This document shows positions 1 through 9,122 of a stretch of DNA of 64,000 nt, in pieces. The stretch is taken from assembly GCA_964344935.1 (NCBI GenBank), contig CAYFPL010000002.1, forward strand, positions 558,001-622,000. Direction: 5' to 3'. A program made the translations under genes and the position numbers. The DNA comes from GCA-2731375 sp964344935 (GTDB lineage Bacteria; Pseudomonadota; Alphaproteobacteria; GCA-2731375). The notes beneath the pieces were generated by a model. That model was not told the DNA's origin, ran no database searches, and saw only the letters and a list, made by a program, of their open reading frames with translations. How positions within the stretch are numbered: the stretch's first letter is position 1; each line of letters opens with the position of its first letter.

Positions 1-1332
1 CCCACCGACGACGGCAAGACCTATGTCTTCAAGATCCGCAAGGGCGTGAAGTTCCATGACGGCACGCCCATGTCTTCAGCGGACGTCAAGGCGACGTTCG
101 ACAAGATCGTCTTCCCGCCTGACGGCGTGCCTTCGTCTCGCAAGGCCTTCTTCAAGATGGTCGACAAGATCGAGGCCCCAGACGACACCACCCTCATCTT
201 CCGGTTGAAGTATGCCTCCGGCGGTTTCATTCCGGCCGTGGCAACGCCGTTCAACTTTGTCTATTCCAAGAAGGATTTGGACACCCACGGTTACGAATGG
301 CACACCAAGAACATCAACGGTACGGGCGCCTTTACGTTCGTGCAGCATCAGCCGGGCGCCTTCGTCGAGGGCAAGCGGTATGACGGCTATCATCACGCCG
401 GCAAACCTTATCTGGACGGCTACAAGGCGATCTCCGCTCCGAAGATGGCAATTCGCCTGCAAGCCATTCGCGGCGGCCGCGCGGACATCGAATTCCGCGG
501 CTTCCCGCCCAAGGCGCGTGACGACCTGGTGAAAGCCCTGGGCGACAAGATCACGGTACAGGAAAGTGACTGGAACTGTGCCTTGTTCTTCACGGCCAAC
601 CACAAGCGCAAACCTTTCGACGACGCGCGCGTGCGCCGGGCTCTGTCCCTCGCCGTGGACCGCCATGCCGGTTCCAAGTATCTCTCGCGTATCGCCATCG
701 TGAAGGCGGTGGGCGGCATCGTTTATCCGAGCCACCCCCTGGCAGCGACCCCTGCGGAGTTGGAAAGCATTGCCGGCTTCAGCAAGGACATCAAGGCCAG
801 CCGGGCCGAAGCGAAACGTCTGCTGAAGGAAGCGGGTCACGAGAACCTGGAGTTCACATTGCTGAACCGTGGCGTCGACCAGCCTTACAAGGTGGTGGGC
901 ACCTGGTTGATCGATCAGTGGCGCAAAGTCGGCCTCAAGGTGAAACAGGACGTCAAGCCCACGGGTCCGTTCCTGGACAGCCTGCGTAAGAAGAAAGACT
1001 TTGACGTCTCCATCGACTTCAACTGCCAGTCCGTCATCAACCCCGTTGTCGATGCCTCCAAGTTCCTGGGCAGCGCCGGCAACAACTATGGCCAGTATGA
1101 CGATCCGGTTCTGGAGAAGATGTTCGACGACATGAACCGCGAAGGCGACCCCAAGAAGATACGCGCCATGATGCGTGCCTACGAAAAGCGGGTGCTGGAC
1201 GAGGAAGCCCATATGGCTCTGACCATGTGGTGGTACAAGATCAACCCCCATCGCTCCTATGTGAAGGGCTGGAAGATCGCGCCGTCCCATTATCTGAACC
1301 AATCCCTAGATCAGGTCTGGTTGGATAAGTAG
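1..1332 (+). CDS. ABC transporter substrate-binding protein, family 5 (partial, 5' end missing)
   Basis: The reading frame is open from base 1, so the N-terminus and signal peptide lie outside the window; 443 residues are visible. The text near the start (KFHDGTPMSSADVKATFDKI) is the signature of SBP family 5, the periplasmic receptors of peptide, opine and nickel importers. The C-terminal part has the usual second-lobe pattern, including a segment of the DVSIDFN type followed by repeated Tyr/Trp residues. Two Dpp-type permease genes follow, so this is the receptor of one importer whose ATPase genes must lie elsewhere, probably upstream. The ligand cannot be read from sequence; the decarboxylase/isomerase-like gene at 3335 hints at a small carboxylate-bearing molecule (inference). 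Confidence 0.93.
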   Translation, partial: PTDDGKTYVFKIRKGVKFHDGTPMSSADVKATFDKIVFPPDGVPSSRKAFFKMVDKIEAPDDTTLIFRLKYASGGFIPAVATPFNFVYSKKDLDTHGYEWHTKNINGTGAFTFVQHQPGAFVEGKRYDGYHHAGKPYLDGYKAISAPKMAIRLQAIRGGRADIEFRGFPPKARDDLVKALGDKITVQESDWNCALFFTANHKRKPFDDARVRRALSLAVDRHAGSKYLSRIAIVKAVGGIVYPSHPLAATPAELESIAGFSKDIKASRAEAKRLLKEAGHENLEFTLLNRGVDQPYKVVGTWLIDQWRKVGLKVKQDVKPTGPFLDSLRKKKDFDVSIDFNCQSVINPVVDASKFLGSAGNNYGQYDDPVLEKMFDDMNREGDPKKIRAMMRAYEKRVLDEEAHMALTMWWYKINPHRSYVKGWKIAPSHYLNQSLDQVWLDK

Positions 1333-1358
1333 GTTCGGCGAGTAATCGGTAAGCGAGG

Positions 1359-1388
1359 CCCGCCGCATCAGTGTTCCGATGCGGCGGG
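1359..1388 (+). terminator. Stem-loop between binding protein and permease genes
   Basis: A perfect 11-bp inverted repeat (cccgccgcatc / gatgcggcggg) with an 8-base loop lies in the 104-base gap between the binding-protein stop and the permease start. No T-run follows, so it is more likely an mRNA-stabilising or partial-termination hairpin that keeps the receptor more abundant than the membrane subunits than a full terminator. Confidence 0.6.
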
Positions 1389-1436
1389 TCGCGTCCGAGT
1401 TCATCCAATTGCGCGAATTCATAAGGCCCAAGCAAC

Positions 1437-2408
1437 GTGTATAAATACATCATCACACGCATTCTGTTGGCCGTGCCCACGTTGCTGGGAGCAGCCCTGT
1501 TGGTCTTCGTGCTGCTGCGCGCGGTGCCTGGGGATGTCTGCGAAATTAAGCTTGGCGGCACCGGCCTGTATGTGGATCCGGCCGAAGTCAAAAAGTGCCA
1601 GGAAGCCATCGGCCTAGACGATCCGCTATATGTTCAGTTTTACGACTTCGTTACTTCATACCTGACTTTCGATCTGGGCACGTCCATGTGGACGGGACGG
1701 CCGATCACATATGAAATCGGCCTTAGATTTCAGTTATCCTTGCAAATTGCCATCATGGCGACCCTGGTGGCGGTGATCATAGCCATACCATTAGGCACCA
1801 TATCCGCCATCAAGCAGAACACCTGGATCGACTATTTCGTTCGAACATTTTCCATCGCCGGCATTGCCATACCGTCGTTCTTCCTTGGCATCATGATCAT
1901 TCTAGGAATTCTGATATTCACGCAGAAATTCATGGGCCAGGCCTGGATGCCGCCCATTGAGTATGTTTCGCCCCTTGAGGATATCGGGGGGAACATCGCC
2001 CAGACTTTCTGGCCGGCCGTTGCGACGGGGTACCGCTATTCCGCCGTGGCCACGCGCATGACGCGCTCGGCTCTTTTAGAGGTTCTGCGCGAGGATTATG
2101 TACGCACGGCCCGGGCGAAGGGATTAATGGAAAAGATCGTCATCAACCGGCATGCCCTGAAAAACGCCATGCTGCCCGTGGTGACCATCATTTCCCTGGA
2201 GTTCGCCTTCCTCATGGGCGGCCTGGTCGTGACGGAGCAGGTCTTCAATCTGAACGGCCTTGGGCGGCTGTTCGTGGAATCCGTGCTCAACCACGATTTC
2301 ACCCTGACCCAGCAATTGGTCATGCTGGTGGTGTTGATTTTCGTCATGACCAATTTGGTCACTGATGTTTTCTATGCGTGGCTGGATCCGCGCATCCGGT
2401 ATAGTTAG
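1437..2408 (+). CDS. ABC transporter permease, DppB/OppB type
   Basis: A 323-residue inner-membrane protein starting with GTG (MYKYIITRILL). The first membrane helix spans about residues 8-29, followed by a long periplasmic loop and five more hydrophobic segments. The cytoplasmic EAA loop that docks onto the ATPase is clear at about residues 218-250 (DYVRTARAKGL...HALKNAMLPV). Length and layout are normal for the DppB half of a dipeptide/oligopeptide/nickel importer. It follows the binding protein after a stem-loop and precedes the DppC-type partner by 15 bases, so the genes form one operon. Confidence 0.95.
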   Translation: MYKYIITRILLAVPTLLGAALLVFVLLRAVPGDVCEIKLGGTGLYVDPAEVKKCQEAIGLDDPLYVQFYDFVTSYLTFDLGTSMWTGRPITYEIGLRFQLSLQIAIMATLVAVIIAIPLGTISAIKQNTWIDYFVRTFSIAGIAIPSFFLGIMIILGILIFTQKFMGQAWMPPIEYVSPLEDIGGNIAQTFWPAVATGYRYSAVATRMTRSALLEVLREDYVRTARAKGLMEKIVINRHALKNAMLPVVTIISLEFAFLMGGLVVTEQVFNLNGLGRLFVESVLNHDFTLTQQLVMLVVLIFVMTNLVTDVFYAWLDPRIRYS

Positions 2409-2423
2409 GCGCGGGAGGTAGCG

Positions 2424-3323
2424 ATGACCGTATCCGACCTGCAAAGCGGCGCCGTTCTCGAGGAACTGGGTGTCAAACAATCCTGGACAGCATCGACCCT
2501 GGGCTTGATGCGCCGCCAACCCTTGGGCACGGCGGGATTATTCATCGTTCTGGTGATGATCTTTATGTCCATTTTCGCCGAGGTCATCACGCCTTTCGAT
2601 CCGGAAGAAAACAGTTTCGAATTCATGCTCTCGCCGCCTGATGCGCAGTTCTGGCTGGGCACGGACCAGTTCGGCCGCGATCAGCTGACCCGCATCATCT
2701 ATGGCGCCCGCACGGCACTTTATGTGGGTTTCGTCGCCGCCTTCATCGGCGCAACTGCGGGCCTGATCCTCGGCGTTGCCTCGGCCTATTTCGGCGGTAT
2801 GTTCGACCTTCTGTTCCAAAGGGTCATGGACGTGATCATGGCCTTTCCATTGATCATCCTGGCCCTGGCCGTGGTCGCCATTCTGGGCACCGGCACCACC
2901 AACGTGATCATCGCCATCACAATTCCATTTATCCCGCAATGCGCCCGTGTGGTCAGATCGTCGGCCTTGGCGATCCGCGAGATTCCTTATGTCGACGCAG
3001 CGCGGGCGCTTGGTTTCAGCCATACCCGCATCATTCTGCGCCACATGGCTCCCAACGTCATGGCCCCCTACCTGATCATGCTGACCACCTTCGTGGGCCA
3101 AGCCATCCTGTTGGAGGCGTCGCTGTCCTATTTGGGCCTGGGTGTGCAGGAACCCACCCCGGCTTGGGGCCTGATGCTTCAAGGTGGTGCGGAAGAATAT
3201 GCGGAAAGCGCCCCTTGGGTGGCGATCTTCCCAGGCCTCGCCATCACCCTGGCTGTATTCGCGTTCAACATGTTCGGTGACGCGGTGCGCGACGTGCTCG
3301 ACCCGAAGCTACGTTCTCGCTAG
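2424..3323 (+). CDS. ABC transporter permease, DppC/OppC type
   Basis: A 299-residue inner-membrane protein with the OppC_N-type leading helix (about residues 33-55, after a short cytoplasmic tail) and the binding-protein-dependent transport domain behind it. The EAA loop reads YVDAARALGFSHTRIILRH at about residues 190-210. An RBS (gggaggtag) precedes the ATG. It is the partner of the permease upstream; the two would form the heterodimeric channel. The next gene starts 11 bases after its stop, so the enzyme there is very likely cotranscribed. Confidence 0.95.
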   Translation: MTVSDLQSGAVLEELGVKQSWTASTLGLMRRQPLGTAGLFIVLVMIFMSIFAEVITPFDPEENSFEFMLSPPDAQFWLGTDQFGRDQLTRIIYGARTALYVGFVAAFIGATAGLILGVASAYFGGMFDLLFQRVMDVIMAFPLIILALAVVAILGTGTTNVIIAITIPFIPQCARVVRSSALAIREIPYVDAARALGFSHTRIILRHMAPNVMAPYLIMLTTFVGQAILLEASLSYLGLGVQEPTPAWGLMLQGGAEEYAESAPWVAIFPGLAITLAVFAFNMFGDAVRDVLDPKLRSR

Positions 3324-3334
3324 GCTTAACGAAT

Positions 3335-4057
3335 ATGTCGCAGCGGGTCCTCCTGGGCATGCTGACGCCGTCCTCCAACACGGTGTTGGAGCCGACGACC
3401 ACCGCGATGCTGGACGGTTTGGACGAGGTCACCTCGCATTTCAGCCGTTTCAAGGTGACGGAGATTACGCTTTCCGACCACGGCCTGGCGCAGTTCGACC
3501 ATGACCAATTCCTCGCTGCCGCCGATCTGCTGGCGGACGCGAAATGCCAATCCATCGCCTGGAACGGCACGTCTGCCGGCTGGCTGGGGTTCGAGAATGA
3601 CGAGGCGCTCTGCGACCGCATTACCGAGGCAACCGGCGCGCCGGCCACCACGTCGATCCTGGCCAACAACGATTTGTTCCGCCGCCATGGGGTAGAGAAA
3701 TTTGGTCTCGTCACCCCCTACACCGACGATGTCCAGGAACGCATTCTGGCAAACTACCGCGCCGCAGGCTTCGACTGCATCGCAGAACGCCACCTGGGCA
3801 TCAGCGACAATTTCTCCTTCTCCGAAATCACGCCGGGCGAAGTGGAATCCCTGTGCCGGCAGGTCGCCTTTGAGGGCGCGCAAGCCATCTCGATCATCTG
3901 CACAAATATGCGCGGTGCGGCACTCGCCCCCCGGCTGGAGGCGGAATTGGGTGTCACGATCTACGATTCCATTTCCGTCGTCGTGCTCCGCGCCTTGGAG
4001 ATGGCCGGGGTGGACGCCGCCCGCCTGACCGGCTGGGGCCGCATTTTCCAATTTTGA
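3335..4057 (+). CDS. Asp/Glu racemase superfamily enzyme, arylmalonate decarboxylase/maleate isomerase-like
   Basis: A 240-residue cytoplasmic enzyme beginning with the family signature GMLTPSSNTVLEP (residues 8-20). Maleate isomerases use two cysteines, the first in an ACTS-like motif and the second in CT/CG near residue 190. Here the first site reads NGTS (residues 77-80), so a glycine (G78) replaces the cysteine, while C189 in IICTN is kept. This Gly-Thr-Ser/single-Cys arrangement, with Y129 also present, resembles arylmalonate decarboxylase, in which G74, T75, S76, Y126 and C188 line the active site. I infer a decarboxylase-like or one-cysteine chemistry on a malonate- or maleate-type acid brought in by the ABC transporter of the same operon. 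The exact substrate is unknown. Confidence 0.8.
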   Translation: MSQRVLLGMLTPSSNTVLEPTTTAMLDGLDEVTSHFSRFKVTEITLSDHGLAQFDHDQFLAAADLLADAKCQSIAWNGTSAGWLGFENDEALCDRITEATGAPATTSILANNDLFRRHGVEKFGLVTPYTDDVQERILANYRAAGFDCIAERHLGISDNFSFSEITPGEVESLCRQVAFEGAQAISIICTNMRGAALAPRLEAELGVTIYDSISVVVLRALEMAGVDAARLTGWGRIFQF

Positions 4058-4138
4058 CAGCCTTGATCCAGCGCAACGACAAACTGAGCCGTGGCCACTA
4101 ATAGACTCTTAACGTCTGAACGTTGGGAGTGAACGGTC

Positions 4139-4829
4139 ATGAGCTACGAGGAACCCGGTTGCGCCTATTGCCCCGACAACGTACAGGCCTGCCGCCAAGG
4201 CGAAGGTGACAGCCGCGGGCCGGGCTTTTGCCCATCGAAGGTCATGCCGGAGGAATTGGATGCCGCCGTCGCACTGTATGACGACCCTGAAATCCGCCGC
4301 GCAGGAATCCGGCCGCGTCGAGGCAGAGGGTTATTGCCAGTGGACCCGGGTTGAGGAGATCTGCCAGTTCGCCAAGAAAATGGGTTACACCAAGATTGGC
4401 ATCGCCACCTGTATAAGCTTCGTGGATCTAGCCAAGACCTTGTCCGGCATTCTCGAAAGCCACGGCTTCCAAGTCGCCTCCGTCGCCTGCAAACATGGCG
4501 GCGTGCCGAAGGAGGAGATGGGACTGAAGGACAGCGAAAAGATCCGCCCCGGCAATTACGAGGCCATGTGCAATCCGGTCAGCCAGGCCAAGCTATTGAA
4601 TGAATCCGGCTGTCAATTCAATGTGGTGCTGGGCCTGTGCGTCGGTCATGACAGCCTATTCTTCAAACATTCGGACGGCCTGGCCACGACATTGGTGGCC
4701 AAGGACCGGGTTTTGGCCCACAACCCCATCGGCGCCCTGCATCTGGCGGACAGCTATTTCAGCCGCATATGGGGCCCCGACCGGCCCGAAAAACCGCCAA
4801 AAATTCCAGCGGCTGGCCGAAAAGCCTAG
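4139..4829 (+). pseudogene. DUF1847 putative metal-binding protein, interrupted by a frameshift
   Basis: The N-terminus starts at ATG 4139 behind gggagtgaacggtc and has a Cys-rich head (CAYC near residues 8-11, then C19 and C31). That frame stops making sense after YDDPEIRR at 4300; the rest of the family (GRVEAEGYCQWTRVEEIC, GIATCISFVDLAK, VGHDSLFFKHSDG) continues in the next frame from 4302 to 4829. The span is 3n+1 bases, so one extra base near 4301 explains it; the restored protein would be about 229 residues. It is either a recent pseudogene or a consensus error. The function of DUF1847 proteins is unknown beyond conserved cysteines suggesting metal binding. Its stop codon overlaps that of the convergent aminopeptidase gene. 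Confidence 0.85.
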
Positions 4830-7468
4830 GATTTGCCGCCGCCAAGGGCTTTCGAGGCGATCTCGAATACATCCGGCGACAGACCGTCGGCCGCCAGGAT
4901 CCGCTGCAACTCACCCCGCATCAGGGCGGCCCGGCCGTCGTCGTAGCGACGCCAGCGGCCAAGCTGCGTCGTCAGACGTGCCGCAATTTGCGGGTTGATA
5001 GGGTCAAGCTGCAGGATGCGATCCGCCAGGAAGCGGTAGCCACTGCCGTCGGGGGCATGAAAGCGGTAGGGATTGCCGGCGCAGAAAGCAGAGATCAGGG
5101 CCCGCACCTTGTTCGGTTGCTTGATGGAAAAGACCGGATGCGCCATCAGCTCAATGACCCGGGCAAGGGTATCCGGCCGCGACGATGCCGCCTGCAGGGA
5201 CAGCCATTTGTCAATTACCACGGCATCGTCCTTGAACTCGTCGTGGAAGGCGGCCAGGGCCTCTGCCCGCTCCTCACCCTGCCGATCGTTTAGCGCGGAC
5301 AATGCCGCCATACGATCGGTCATGTTGTCGGCGTCGCGAAACTGTCCCGCCGCCAAGGCCTGGCAGCGTTCATCGTCTAACAGGGATAAATAGGAAAGCG
5401 CCAGGTTCTTCAACGCCCGGCGGCCCGCGGCGCCGGCATCGGGACTATAAGGCGCGTTGGAGCGGTTGGCGTCGTAGACCGACAGCAGTTCGTCTCGCAA
5501 TCCGACGGCGATGGCCTTGCGCAATTCCTCGCGGGCCATGTGAATAGCGCCGGGATCCGCCTTCTCTACCTGTTCGGCCAAATAGGTTTCGCTGGGAAGT
5601 TGGCATGCCAGCGCCACAAAGGCTGGGTCGAGCGTTTCGTCCATCAAGGTCCGGCCAAAAGCGGAGACAAATGCCTCGTCCACCGGCACGTCCCCTCCGG
5701 CACTGATCCCTGCCGCCATCGCGCCCAGCAATTCCGTGCCATAGCGTTGACCCGCCTCCCAGCGGTTGAACGGATCGCTGTCATGAGCCATCAGGAAATC
5801 TGGACCCGACGGACCCGTATCCTGACGCACGCGAATGGGGGCCGAAAAGCCCCGGTTGATGGATGCAATCGGTTCGGTATCGATCCCTTCGAAGCGGACA
5901 ACGGTGTCGCTCTCCGTCAGTTCCACCACCTGTGTCGTGCGGCCTTGGGCGTCGAGGGGCACGTCCCGTCCCTGCCGGTCCAACAGGCCCACCGCCACGG
6001 GAATTTGCATGGGCTGCTTGGCCACCCCGTCCGGCGTGGCGGGCAGGTTCTGACTCAGGCTCAATTCATATGTCTTGGCTTTGGCATCGTAGCGGCCTGT
6101 CGCGCTCACCTCCGGCGTGCCGGCCTGGCTGTACCAGAGCTTGAACTGTCCGAGGTCGGCGCCATTGGCATCCGCCATGGCGGCGAGGAAATCGTCACAG
6201 GTCACAGCCTGGCCGTCGTGGCGTTCGAAATAAAGATCCATACCCTTGCGGAAGCCGTCCTCGCCAAGCAGGGTCTGGTACATGCCGATCACCTCGGCGC
6301 CCTTTTCATAGACCGTGGCGGTGTAGAAGTTGTTGATTTCGATATAGCTGGCCGGGCGCACGGGATGGGCCAGGGGGCCGGCATCCTCTGGGAACTGCGC
6401 CGCCCGCAAGGTGCGCACATCCTTGATGCGCTGCACCGCAGCGGAACGCATATCGGCGGAGAACTGCTGGTCGCGGAAGACCGTCAGGCCCTCCTTCAGG
6501 CTCAATTGGAACCAGTCTCGGCAGGTCACCCGGTTGCCGGTCCAATTGTGGAAATACTCGTGCGCCACGATGGCCTCGATATTGGCGTAGTCATCGTCGG
6601 TGGCGGTTTGCGGATTGGCCAGAACATATTTCGCGTTGAACACGTTCAGGCTCTTGTTCTCCATGGCGCCCATGTTGAAATCGTTGATGGCGACGATGTT
6701 GAACAGATCGAGATCGTATTCCAGGCCATACTTTTCCTCGTCCCAGCGCATGGAGCGTTTCAAGGCGTCCATGGCGTAGTCGCAGCGGTCTTCGTTGCCG
6801 GGGTCAGTATAGATGCGAAGTGTCACTTCGCGGCCTGATTGAGTAGTGAAATGATCCTCCAGCCAGCGTAGATCACCTGCGACAAGGGCGAATAGATACG
6901 AAGGCTTGGGAAACGGATCGTCCCAGACGGCGAAGTGGCGGCCGTCGGGCAATTCACCGCTCTCCACCAGATTGCCGTTGGAGAGCAGTACCGGGTTGGC
7001 GGCCTTGTCGGCCCGGATGGTAACCTTGTAGGTGGTCATGACATCCGGCCGGTCGGGAAAGTATGTGATGCGGCGAAAACCTTCCGCTTCGCACTGGGTG
7101 CAGAAGATGCCGTTGGATTGATACAGCCCCTCCAGCTTGGTGTTGGCGGCCGGTGCGAACTTCGTCACCGCCGTCAGCTCGAACGCCTCTGGGACGTCGG
7201 CAATGCTGAGGCCCTTGTCATCCACAACATAGGTATCCGCCGAGAGCGGCGTACCATCGAGGGCAAGGGACAGGAGTTCCATCTCCTCACCGTCCAGGCG
7301 GAACGGCGTATGTCCGGCGGCCCTGTCGGGATTGCGGCGGAATTTCGTGGCCGCCGTCACCTGGGTTGCGTCGGGGGACAGATCGAATGTCAGTTCGACA
7401 CCATCGGCATGGTAGGCAGGGGGCTGATAATCGGCCAGCTGAATGGCCTTGGGGGTATCTTTTGTCAT
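4826..7468 (-). CDS. pepN: Aminopeptidase N (M1 zinc metallopeptidase)
   Basis: An 880-residue protein, close to the 870 of the E. coli enzyme. The exopeptidase motif GAMEN lies at residues 267-271, and the zinc site is HEYFH at 303-307 with the third ligand E326 exactly 18 residues later in LKEGLT. The N-terminal all-beta domain and the C-terminal helical domain typical of bacterial PepN are both present. PepN removes N-terminal residues from peptides during cytoplasmic protein turnover. I chose the ATG at 7468 (MTKDTPKAIQLADYQ), which matches the usual PepN start; an upstream in-frame start would add 24 unconserved residues. It stands alone, convergent with the DUF1847 gene. Confidence 0.96.
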   Translation of the reverse strand: MTKDTPKAIQLADYQPPAYHADGVELTFDLSPDATQVTAATKFRRNPDRAAGHTPFRLDGEEMELLSLALDGTPLSADTYVVDDKGLSIADVPEAFELTAVTKFAPAANTKLEGLYQSNGIFCTQCEAEGFRRITYFPDRPDVMTTYKVTIRADKAANPVLLSNGNLVESGELPDGRHFAVWDDPFPKPSYLFALVAGDLRWLEDHFTTQSGREVTLRIYTDPGNEDRCDYAMDALKRSMRWDEEKYGLEYDLDLFNIVAINDFNMGAMENKSLNVFNAKYVLANPQTATDDDYANIEAIVAHEYFHNWTGNRVTCRDWFQLSLKEGLTVFRDQQFSADMRSAAVQRIKDVRTLRAAQFPEDAGPLAHPVRPASYIEINNFYTATVYEKGAEVIGMYQTLLGEDGFRKGMDLYFERHDGQAVTCDDFLAAMADANGADLGQFKLWYSQAGTPEVSATGRYDAKAKTYELSLSQNLPATPDGVAKQPMQIPVAVGLLDRQGRDVPLDAQGRTTQVVELTESDTVVRFEGIDTEPIASINRGFSAPIRVRQDTGPSGPDFLMAHDSDPFNRWEAGQRYGTELLGAMAAGISAGGDVPVDEAFVSAFGRTLMDETLDPAFVALACQLPSETYLAEQVEKADPGAIHMAREELRKAIAVGLRDELLSVYDANRSNAPYSPDAGAAGRRALKNLALSYLSLLDDERCQALAAGQFRDADNMTDRMAALSALNDRQGEERAEALAAFHDEFKDDAVVIDKWLSLQAASSRPDTLARVIELMAHPVFSIKQPNKVRALISAFCAGNPYRFHAPDGSGYRFLADRILQLDPINPQIAARLTTQLGRWRRYDDGRAALMRGELQRILAADGLSPDVFEIASKALGGGKS

Positions 7469-7596
7469 GCCCCTGCTTGCCCGTCGCGGCCCTGGGAAGT
7501 CAAGGCAAAAGGCTGGGAAATCAGCCCCGCGATTAACCACTTGGTCACCATATCTTTCAATAATCCATGCCCAGACCGACCGTTTTGGAGGGCCAA

Positions 7597-8589
7597 ATGG
7601 CCGTCAACGATCTCGCCGCGCATATGGACATTTTCGAGGGCATGCAGCCCTTTTCAGGCTACGTGGAAAAGGGCTTCCTGGTCGACTTCATCGGCCAGCG
7701 CACCGATGCCCGTTTCCGGTCCATCTGGGGTGTCGAACCGGAGGCCACAGGCGGCTGCGAAGTTCAGACAGATATGCCGGATCTCGGTTCCGGCGAGGAC
7801 TGGTTCGAATTCTACAATTGGGTCGCCGCCGCCAAGGAGGCGCGCGGTTCCTATGTCATGATGACACTCGGTTCCTGCTATGGCGGTCAGGCCGTGGGCA
7901 GTTATCTCGCCCTGCAGGCGCTCAACCCCATGCCGGCCAAACTGGTCGCAGTCGATGGCGTGCCGGAAAACATGGAGATGACCCGCAAGCAGTTCCGCGA
8001 CAACGGCATCAACCCGGACGACCATTGGATGGTGGAAGCTGCCATGAGCGGCGACAACAAACCCGTGCTGTTTCCCATCGGCGCGCCGGGTTCGGGGGTG
8101 CAGAACTGCATCATGACCAACAGCGGCGCCAACCGCATGGCAATCCTGGACCTGGCAAAGAAGGCCGGCGCCACGGAACGCCTGGCTCAAAGCCTCTTGA
8201 TGCGTAACAGCACCGACCTGACCATCGACCTGGCCCCGGGCACCGAATATGACTTCAACGGTGAGATCACTTTCGTTTCCGCCGTCACGCTGATGGATCT
8301 GCTGGCGCCCTTCACAAGGGTCGATTTCGTCGAGGCTGATCTGCAGCAGTCAGAAAGTGTCGTCTTCCCGCCGGCGATGGACGTCCTGACCAAGAAAGTC
8401 CGTCGCGTCCTGCTGGGCACCCACGGCCGGGACACCCACGACAGAATGGAAGCACTTTTCAGGGAACGCGGCTGGGACATCGTCTTCAGCTATCCGCCCG
8501 AACAGACCTACGAGACACCCTTCGCCACGTTCGAAATGAACGACGGCGTCATCACAGCCGTCAATCCTGCTGTCGCCTATTCCAGTTAG
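7597..8589 (+). CDS. FkbM-like SAM-dependent methyltransferase family protein
   Basis: A 330-residue protein whose ATG follows ggaggg at good spacing. Residues 87-97 (VMMTLGSCYGG) look like the glycine-rich SAM-binding motif I, followed by an acidic strand end (VAVDG). The C-terminus contains the pattern RVLLGTHGRDTHDRMEALF, then GW..V..Y and ETPF...NDGVITAVNP, which resembles the tail of FkbM-type methyltransferases and related DUFs. FkbM enzymes O-methylate sugars or polyketides; the acceptor here cannot be told. There are no biosynthetic neighbours. A degraded copy of its last part lies about 400 bases downstream. Confidence 0.65.
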   Translation: MAVNDLAAHMDIFEGMQPFSGYVEKGFLVDFIGQRTDARFRSIWGVEPEATGGCEVQTDMPDLGSGEDWFEFYNWVAAAKEARGSYVMMTLGSCYGGQAVGSYLALQALNPMPAKLVAVDGVPENMEMTRKQFRDNGINPDDHWMVEAAMSGDNKPVLFPIGAPGSGVQNCIMTNSGANRMAILDLAKKAGATERLAQSLLMRNSTDLTIDLAPGTEYDFNGEITFVSAVTLMDLLAPFTRVDFVEADLQQSESVVFPPAMDVLTKKVRRVLLGTHGRDTHDRMEALFRERGWDIVFSYPPEQTYETPFATFEMNDGVITAVNPAVAYSS

Positions 8590-8628
8590 ACATCGGAGCT
8601 TCTAACCGGTTCGCAGAAATAATGCGGA

Positions 8629-8652
8629 CGGCACCACGCTGACGTCGTGCCG
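8629..8652 (+). terminator. Weak stem-loop after the FkbM-like gene
   Basis: Inverted repeat cggcac/gtgccg with an inner acg/cgt pairing and a CTGA tetraloop, separated by a C-C mismatch, 39 bases after the stop codon. There is no T-run, so its role as a terminator is uncertain. Confidence 0.35.
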
Positions 8653-8659
8653 CGGGCAA

Positions 8660-8866
8660 TTATTCCCAGGGTTTAAACCTGGCGTTCCATCGGTTGCACT
8701 CGAATGTGAGGAAGTCATAGAGACTACATTGAAAATTAAAAACGGCACCTTCGAACATCATTAAGAATAACAGCATCAATGACAGCAACACCGCCGCAAT
8801 AATAAGGCGATATTTGATCTTTTCTGACGTAGATACTGTTGGTTCGTCATCTACAGTTTTTATCAT
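8660..8866 (-). CDS. Putative small single-pass membrane protein
   Basis: A 68-residue reading frame starting MIKTVDDEPTVSTSEKIKYR, followed by one strongly hydrophobic segment (LIIAAVLLSLMLLFLMMF, about residues 22-39) and a short tail with two cysteines. The positive-inside rule suggests a cytoplasmic N-terminus. The frame lies in a visibly AT-richer patch than its surroundings, with no strong RBS (a gggaaat stretch sits upstream). I do not recognise a family. The clear membrane helix is the only reason to call it a gene; it could also be chance. Confidence 0.35.
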   Translation of the reverse strand: MIKTVDDEPTVSTSEKIKYRLIIAAVLLSLMLLFLMMFEGAVFNFQCSLYDFLTFECNRWNARFKPWE

Positions 8867-8979
8867 GCCGTTATTTCCCACTAGCGGCGACAATTAGGCA
8901 TCAATGTGGATCGATTGCGAGGAAGCCATAGTATTAGCCAAGATACTCTGGCTATCAAGTCATCACAATTCCGGGTCAG

Positions 8980-9122
8980 AGCGAAATTGAGGCTATGTTC
9001 CAGGAGTGCGGCTGGAATTCGCCTTCAGCGATCCGCCCGTGCAGGCCTATGAGACGCCCTTCGCCACATTCAGGATGAAAGGCGGCGTCATCACGGCCCT
9101 ATCCCGACGTCGGCTGCCCTAG
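8980..9122 (+). pseudogene. Decayed duplicate of the FkbM-like protein's C-terminus
   Basis: From about 8983 the text can be read as E-I-E-A-M-F-Q-E-C-G-W, and after a one-base slip near 9018 as FSDPPVQAYETPFATFRMKG, then GVITAL up to a TAG at 9120. This lines up with residues near the end of the intact gene at 7597-8589 (RMEALFRERGW...FSYPPEQTYETPFATFEMND, then GVITAV). Identity is obvious at DNA level too, for example gagac-cccttcgccac. No start or N-terminal two-thirds is present, so this is a relic of a former tandem copy. Confidence 0.8.

Noticed and set aside
76..1302. 408-codon antisense frame over the ABC receptor
   Set aside because: Composition is that of a shadow frame; the sense strand is an unmistakable SBP family 5 protein.
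5540..6838. Long open frame on the + strand across the aminopeptidase gene
   Set aside because: Antisense shadow of pepN in high-GC DNA; no motif, while pepN has its full zinc site on the other strand.
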